Shown here: in pieces, positions 14,745 through 18,027 of the stretch
Numbering within the stretch: the stretch's first letter is position 1
Layout of the letters: each line of letters opens with the position of its first letter
Assembly: GCA_030150585.1 (NCBI GenBank)
Contig: JASLFM010000503.1
Coordinates: 1 to 18,027, forward strand
Reading direction: 5' to 3'
DNA from: Acidovorax sp.
Lineage (GTDB): Bacteria; Pseudomonadota; Gammaproteobacteria; Burkholderiales; Burkholderiaceae_C
Length of the DNA: 18,027 nucleotides
The notes under the pieces: generated by a model
Databases searched by the model: none
The model's input: the letters and a program-made list of their open reading frames with translations, nothing else
What the model was told of the DNA's origin: nothing
Made by a program: the position numbers and the translations under genes

Positions 14745-15487
14745 GCGCCGCCTCCAGCCACAGTGCCATCGGTCGAGCCTGTGTTGCGCGGATCGGACGC
14801 GGGCAGCTTCCACAAGGGGACGACCAGCGTATCCGTCAGCAGCCCCTGCCCCTGCATGACGATGGAGACCCTGGAAGGCAGCTCGTCGACGGGTTGCCAC
14901 GCATTGCCCCAGCGCGCGGCGGCCTCGGGCTGACGCGGGTCTTCGTAGCGAAAGGCGGCCTCCTGGACACCCGGGAAAATGGTTTGGGCCGCTGCGGATG
15001 ACCAGTCGGGAAACTCAGGCTGGTCCACCCAGGGTATGTAGCGCAGCACCAGCGCCGAGGATGGAGCCCTCTCTTCCACGCCAAGCCTGAAGAAGAACCG
15101 CCCGCCCACGCCGTAGCGCGCGGGCATGACCCCTACCCAGGCCACGTAGCCGGGAGCCCCCTCGAAGAGCGGGCCCGTGCCCTTGCGGTTGGTGACCGGC
15201 CTTGCGGAGACACGGCCCAGCGTGCTGCGCACGAAGTTGACGGCCATGCGGTGTTCATCCAGCGCTTGCAGCCGCGCATCCACCCGGTCGCTGCCCTGCC
15301 CAACACCACGCAGCGCGGAAACCATGCCCAGCATGAGGATGGACATGAGGGCCATGACGACCAGGGTCTCAAGCAGAGTGAACCCATGGCTCACCCAGGC
15401 CCGCTTTTCATTTTTCAAAAAAGATAGCTGCTTGCGCTTTGCACACCATGATTTGGTGTGGCTTGGGTTGTTTTTTTTACCCAGCAT
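14741..15487 (-). CDS. gspJ: Type II secretion minor pseudopilin GspJ, with an unusually long leader
   Basis: A predicted 248-residue minor pseudopilin of the tip complex. The prepilin peptidase site is SHG/FTLLE, Gly35-Phe36, with Glu40 at mature position 5, followed by a hydrophobic helix (TLVVMALMSILMLGMVSAL). The globular domain includes LRYIPWVDQPEFPDW and PLWKL near the end. The leader is 35 residues (MLGKKNNPSH...EKRAWVSHG), against 6-13 in G, H, I and K here. The ATG at 15487 has a near-perfect AGGAGGT upstream, so it is probably the true start. GTG at residue 32 would give only MSHG and has no good ribosome binding site. The extra leader DNA carries an inverted repeat and looks inserted. 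Confidence 0.92.
   Translation of the reverse strand: MLGKKNNPSHTKSWCAKRKQLSFLKNEKRAWVSHGFTLLETLVVMALMSILMLGMVSALRGVGQGSDRVDARLQALDEHRMAVNFVRSTLGRVSARPVTNRKGTGPLFEGAPGYVAWVGVMPARYGVGGRFFFRLGVEERAPSSALVLRYIPWVDQPEFPDWSSAAAQTIFPGVQEAAFRYEDPRQPEAAARWGNAWQPVDELPSRVSIVMQGQGLLTDTLVVPLWKLPASDPRNTGSTDGTVAGGGA
15416..15460. repeat. Possible interspersed repeat in the gspJ leader, with an inverted repeat
   Basis: Plus strand: CACACC (15442-15447) and GGTGTG (15455-15460) form a perfect six-base stem with a seven-base loop. They lie next to AAAAAAGATAGCTGCTTGCG (15416-15435). The A-rich run plus GATAGCTGCTTGCGC resembles a short element I recall between genes in Comamonadaceae genomes; that is memory, not a search. 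A-rich/T-rich tracts on both sides (15410-15421 and 15470-15478) stand out from the GC-rich surroundings. No second copy occurs in this window. Confidence 0.4.
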
Positions 15488-15489
15488 AC

Positions 15490-15879
15490 CTACCTCCTTG
15501 GCTCGGCGGGGGCCTGCTGGGGCTTCAAGGCGGTGATTTCGATCTGGCGGGGCTGGCCACCTTCATTCCACGATACGGTGACCAGCACTTCATGCAAACG
15601 AGGTGCATTGGTGTCGCTGGAGCCACCGGCAAAGGGGGCCGTGCGAAGCGACCACTGAAACTCCCGATCCTGGCCGCCCATCGCCATTCCTTGCTCGGGC
15701 ACGCCATCGACCAGCGCAAGCACCGATTCAACCTGCCAGAGCGCGCGCTGGCGCTCCTCGATGCTGGAGACGTTGCGCACAGAACCGCCCGAGGCACGGT
15801 AGATCATGCCAAGCGCAATCGCCATGATGGCGAAGGCCACCAACAGTTCCAGCAGGGAAAAGCCACGATGCCTCCTCAT
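15490..15879 (-). CDS. gspI: Type II secretion minor pseudopilin GspI
   Basis: A predicted 129-residue minor pseudopilin of the tip complex with GspJ and GspK. The leader MRRHRG is cleaved after Gly6. The mature protein begins FSLLELLVAFAIMAIALGM with Glu at position 5. The globular domain includes ALWQVESVLAL and HEVLVTVSWNEGGQPRQIEI, a beta-strand pattern typical of GspI. The length is normal for the family. The ATG overlaps the gspH stop as ATGA, with GGAAG about ten bases upstream. The gene ends two bases before gspJ and its 3' end supplies the ribosome binding site of gspJ. Confidence 0.94.
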   Translation of the reverse strand: MRRHRGFSLLELLVAFAIMAIALGMIYRASGGSVRNVSSIEERQRALWQVESVLALVDGVPEQGMAMGGQDREFQWSLRTAPFAGGSSDTNAPRLHEVLVTVSWNEGGQPRQIEITALKPQQAPAEPRR

Positions 15880-16322
15880 GGTTGCAGCACTTCCTGCTCA
15901 ACCCTGCCAGAAAACCAGTCGACCCGCAGCCGCACGCCGCTACCGGAGGGGCGCGCCACATCAATGCTGCCTCCACTGGCAGCACCCGATGGAAGGAAGC
16001 GAATGACGAAGCTATCGTCGCGCACTTCACCGGCAGCGACGGTAGCTCGCACAGAGATGGCTTCGGGGATTTCGCGCGCCTGTGCACCTTCAATGCCATA
16101 GCGCCGTTGTCGCAAATCGACGGCGAAGAGTGCATCACGCCCCGAAAGTACAGCCATTTGTCGCGCTGTACGCATGCTGGTGGTGATCCCTCGGACGGTT
16201 TCACGGTATTGCGTGGCGCTGTGCATGCGATCGTAGGCAGCCGGGGCCACAGCCATGACAAGCGCCATGATGGCAAACACCACCATGACCTCAATCAGCG
16301 TGAAACCTCGCGCGCGAGCCAC
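15876..16322 (-). CDS. gspH: Type II secretion minor pseudopilin GspH
   Basis: A predicted 148-residue minor pseudopilin. The mature helix starts FTLIEVMVVFAIMALVMAVAP with Glu at position 5 after the Gly cleavage site. The beta-rich remainder includes TTSMRTARQMAVLSGRDALFAVDL and RRYGIEG, typical of GspH/FimT-like subunits. No ATG precedes the prepilin motif after the gspG stop. I propose the GTG at 16322, giving the leader MARARG, equal in length to that of GspI. No Shine-Dalgarno sequence is visible; initiation probably depends on ribosomes finishing gspG 23 bases upstream. Upstream in-frame codons run into gspG and are unlikely to be used. Confidence 0.9.
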   Translation of the reverse strand: MARARGFTLIEVMVVFAIMALVMAVAPAAYDRMHSATQYRETVRGITTSMRTARQMAVLSGRDALFAVDLRQRRYGIEGAQAREIPEAISVRATVAAGEVRDDSFVIRFLPSGAASGGSIDVARPSGSGVRLRVDWFSGRVEQEVLQP

Positions 16323-16345
16323 GGCAGGACCAGGGGAGCAGCAGA

Positions 16346-16780
16346 TCAGTGAGAGTTGCGGATGTCCGCGTTCTCGCCCTCGCCGCCCGGCGCGTTGTCT
16401 GCGCCCAGAGAGAGAATTTCCACACCGCCATTGGGGCCGGGGTTGGCATAGCGGAAGGCGTTGCCCCATGGGTCGGTGGGCAGCGCATCACCCTTGAGGT
16501 AGGGGCCGTTCCATCCCTGCGCGGAGCCCGGGCGCTTCATCAGCGCGGCAAGCCCCTCCTCATTGGTCGGGTAGCGCCCCACGTCGAGCTTGTAGATCTC
16601 CAGCGCCTTGTCAATGTCGGCGATCTGGACGGCGGCGGTCTTGGACTTGGCCCCACCCAATTGATTGAGAACACGAGGCCCCACCAAACCGGCCAGCAGC
16701 GTCAGGATGGCAAGCACCACCAGCAGTTCGATCAGCGTGAAGCCGCGCGCGCGGTGGCGACGGATGCGAGTACTCACCAT
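16346..16780 (-). CDS. gspG: Type II secretion major pseudopilin GspG
   Basis: A predicted 144-residue major subunit of the pseudopilus, the piston that pushes cargo through the secretin. The leader MVSTRIRRHRARG is cleaved after Gly13. The mature start FTLIELLVVLAILTLLAGLVGPRV has Glu at position 5. Family hallmarks follow: DIDKALEIYKLDVGRYPTNE, WNGPYLKG, LPTDPWGNAFRY. The C-terminal loop GADNAPGGEGENADIRN corresponds to the calcium-binding site of major pseudopilins. ATG at 16780 has AAGGAG upstream at about nine bases. It lies 28 bases after gspF and before gspH. Confidence 0.97.
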   Translation of the reverse strand: MVSTRIRRHRARGFTLIELLVVLAILTLLAGLVGPRVLNQLGGAKSKTAAVQIADIDKALEIYKLDVGRYPTNEEGLAALMKRPGSAQGWNGPYLKGDALPTDPWGNAFRYANPGPNGGVEILSLGADNAPGGEGENADIRNSH

Positions 16781-16808
16781 GGAAGGAGACTCCTTGGGCA
16801 AACAAAAA

Positions 16809-18027
16809 TTATACGGCGAGGTCATTGATGGACAGGATTCCAAGCAGGATGGAGACGATGATGGCGGCAATGAGCACGCCCAACACCAGGATGAGCACGG
16901 GCTCAACCAGGGTGAGCAGGCGTTTGATGCCAGTTTCCACCTCTCGGTTCAATATGTTGGACAGCTCCAGCATCATCGGCCCAATGCGTCCGGTTTCCTC
17001 CCCCACCCGGATGAGGTTGATGGCAAGGGGCTCGAAGACACCCGCAGCCGAGACGGCCTGCACCACCTTGCCTCCCTCCTTGACGATGGGTGCCACACGC
17101 GCAAGCGCCTGCTGCAGAGCCGCATTGCCGACCGTGTCGGTAGCGATGTGCAATGCAGTGAGCATGGGCACGCCATTGCCCAGCAGGGTACCGAGCGAGC
17201 GCGAGAACAACGTCAGCTGGTACTTGCGCGCCAATGGCCCGACCAGCGGCAGGCGCAGCAAGCGCGACTGCCACCACGCACGCCCCGTTGGCGACCGCAG
17301 CCAGCGCAGCAGTAGCAGCACGCCCCCCACGGCCACCACAGCGATGACGAGGCCATACTGCTTGAAAGCGTGGCCCATGGTCATCACGATGCGTGTGGGC
17401 AGGGGCAGCGCGTCGCCCATGTCGGTAAAAAGCTTTTCAAATTGCGGGACCACGAAGCCGAGCATGGAAACGAGCGAAAGCACGGCCACACCGAGCAGGA
17501 TGGCAGGGTAGATGGTGGCGGAGATGACGTTGTCGCGCAGCGCGCGCTGGCGCTCCATGTGCTCGACCAGGCGGTCCAGCACGGCGGACATCTGGCCGCT
17601 GACCTCGCCCGAGCGCACCATGTTGATGTAGAAGTCGCTGAACAGGTCGCGGTGCGCGGCCAGTGCGCGGGAGAGCGGCGTGCCACCCTTGACCGCGTCG
17701 AGGATGCCTTGCACCAGCGCGGCGACGCTGGGCTTGTGGCTCATGTCGATGAGCACGCGCAAGGCGTTGTCGAGTGCGAGACCCGCGCGCAGCATGATCG
17801 CCAGTTCCGAGGTCAGCGCCAGCACGTCGGCGGCATTGACCGGCCCCTTGGCCTGGCGGGTCTTGGAGGGCGCCAATCCGCCGCTTCCTTCGTTTGCCGC
17901 GCCAACCGACACACCCGCGGCCGCCGCTGTGGCCGCATCGTCGATGCGCAGCGGCGTCAGTCCCTGGTCGCGCAGCTGTTTGAGGGCCGCGGCACTGCTG
18001 GGCGCCGACAGACGTCCCTCCTCGACC
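16809..18027 (-). CDS. gspF: Type II secretion inner-membrane platform protein GspF (5' end outside window)
   Basis: The visible 405 residues are an almost complete polytopic platform protein that contacts the ATPase GspE and the pseudopilins. The frame runs open to the window edge. The first visible residues (VEEGRL, then ALKQLRDQGLTPLRI) match the cytoplasmic N-terminal part of GspF, so only a few tens of codons are missing. Two repeated T2SSF domains follow: LTSELAIMLRAGLALDNALRVL, then NMVRSGEVSGQMSAVLDRL; and LFSRSLGTLLGNGVPMLTAL, then NLIRVGEETGRIGPMMLEL. Transmembrane helices lie near ATIYPAILLGVAVLSLVSML, YGLVIAVVAVGGVLLLL and VLILVLGVLIAAIIVSILLG. A GTG at 17912 opens the frame later but would remove conserved sequence, so it is not the start. 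gspE is expected upstream. Confidence 0.96.
   Translation of the reverse strand, partial: VEEGRLSAPSSAAALKQLRDQGLTPLRIDDAATAAAAGVSVGAANEGSGGLAPSKTRQAKGPVNAADVLALTSELAIMLRAGLALDNALRVLIDMSHKPSVAALVQGILDAVKGGTPLSRALAAHRDLFSDFYINMVRSGEVSGQMSAVLDRLVEHMERQRALRDNVISATIYPAILLGVAVLSLVSMLGFVVPQFEKLFTDMGDALPLPTRIVMTMGHAFKQYGLVIAVVAVGGVLLLLRWLRSPTGRAWWQSRLLRLPLVGPLARKYQLTLFSRSLGTLLGNGVPMLTALHIATDTVGNAALQQALARVAPIVKEGGKVVQAVSAAGVFEPLAINLIRVGEETGRIGPMMLELSNILNREVETGIKRLLTLVEPVLILVLGVLIAAIIVSILLGILSINDLAV

Noticed and set aside
15442..15460. Inverted repeat considered as a transcription terminator inside the T2SS operon
   Set aside because: It lies inside the gspJ reading frame right after the start codon and has no properly placed T-run on the coding strand. 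A terminator here would cut off six downstream secretion genes.
17912..18027. GTG at 17912 as the gspF start
   Set aside because: The same frame runs upstream to the window edge and encodes conserved GspF N-terminal sequence, so the gene is truncated by the window and starts outside it.

Overview
This window looks like chromosome from a high-G+C betaproteobacterium, most likely order Burkholderiales and probably family Comamonadaceae. The assignment rests on strong G+C bias, long open frames on the non-coding strand, a type II secretion gene order seen in beta- and gammaproteobacteria, and a surface-protein family I associate with betaproteobacteria. It is an inference, since no rRNA or other marker gene is present. 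Every gene I can support lies on the minus strand, so transcription runs from high to low coordinates. No tRNA, rRNA, CRISPR array or insertion sequence was found. The longest stretch without a gene is about 210 bases.

Region A (18027 down to 9209) is a type II secretion system (T2SS) operon. It begins inside gspF, which is cut by the window edge, and continues gspG, H, I, J, K, L, M, an XpsN/GspC-type gene and gspD. This is the F-G-H-I-J-K-L-M-N-D order of the Xanthomonas xps operon; gspE would be expected just outside the window. Many junctions are ATGA or TAATG overlaps, pointing to one translationally coupled transcript. It encodes the inner-membrane platform (F, L, M), the pseudopilins (G major; H, I, J, K minor), the link between platform and secretin (XpsN/GspC type) and the outer-membrane secretin (D). 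A small lipoprotein gene (8753-9163) follows gspD.

Region B (about 8750 down to 5807) holds a 575-residue exported protein with an excellent ribosome binding site and a strong intrinsic terminator, followed by a periplasmic parvulin-type prolyl isomerase. The exported protein belongs to a conserved surface-protein family whose function I cannot state.

Region C (5752 down to 1) is a surface-polysaccharide export and modification operon. It contains an ABC-2 permease (Wzm type), an ATPase with a C-terminal glycan-binding domain (Wzt type), an LpxL-like acyltransferase homologue, two different SAM-dependent methyltransferases, and two tandem membrane acyltransferase-3 genes. The second of these is interrupted by an in-frame amber codon and is also cut by the window edge.

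Taken together the region is devoted to the cell surface: a protein secretion machine, an abundant-looking exported protein, a periplasmic folding factor and a glycan exporter with its tailoring enzymes. The most testable idea is that the exported protein is a T2SS cargo that attaches to the glycan exported by Wzm/Wzt. Local sequence oddities include the amber codon, an 18-bp glycine-coding repeat inside gspD, an unusually long prepilin leader in gspJ that carries an inverted repeat, and the missing acidic residue in the acyltransferase motif of the LpxL-like protein.
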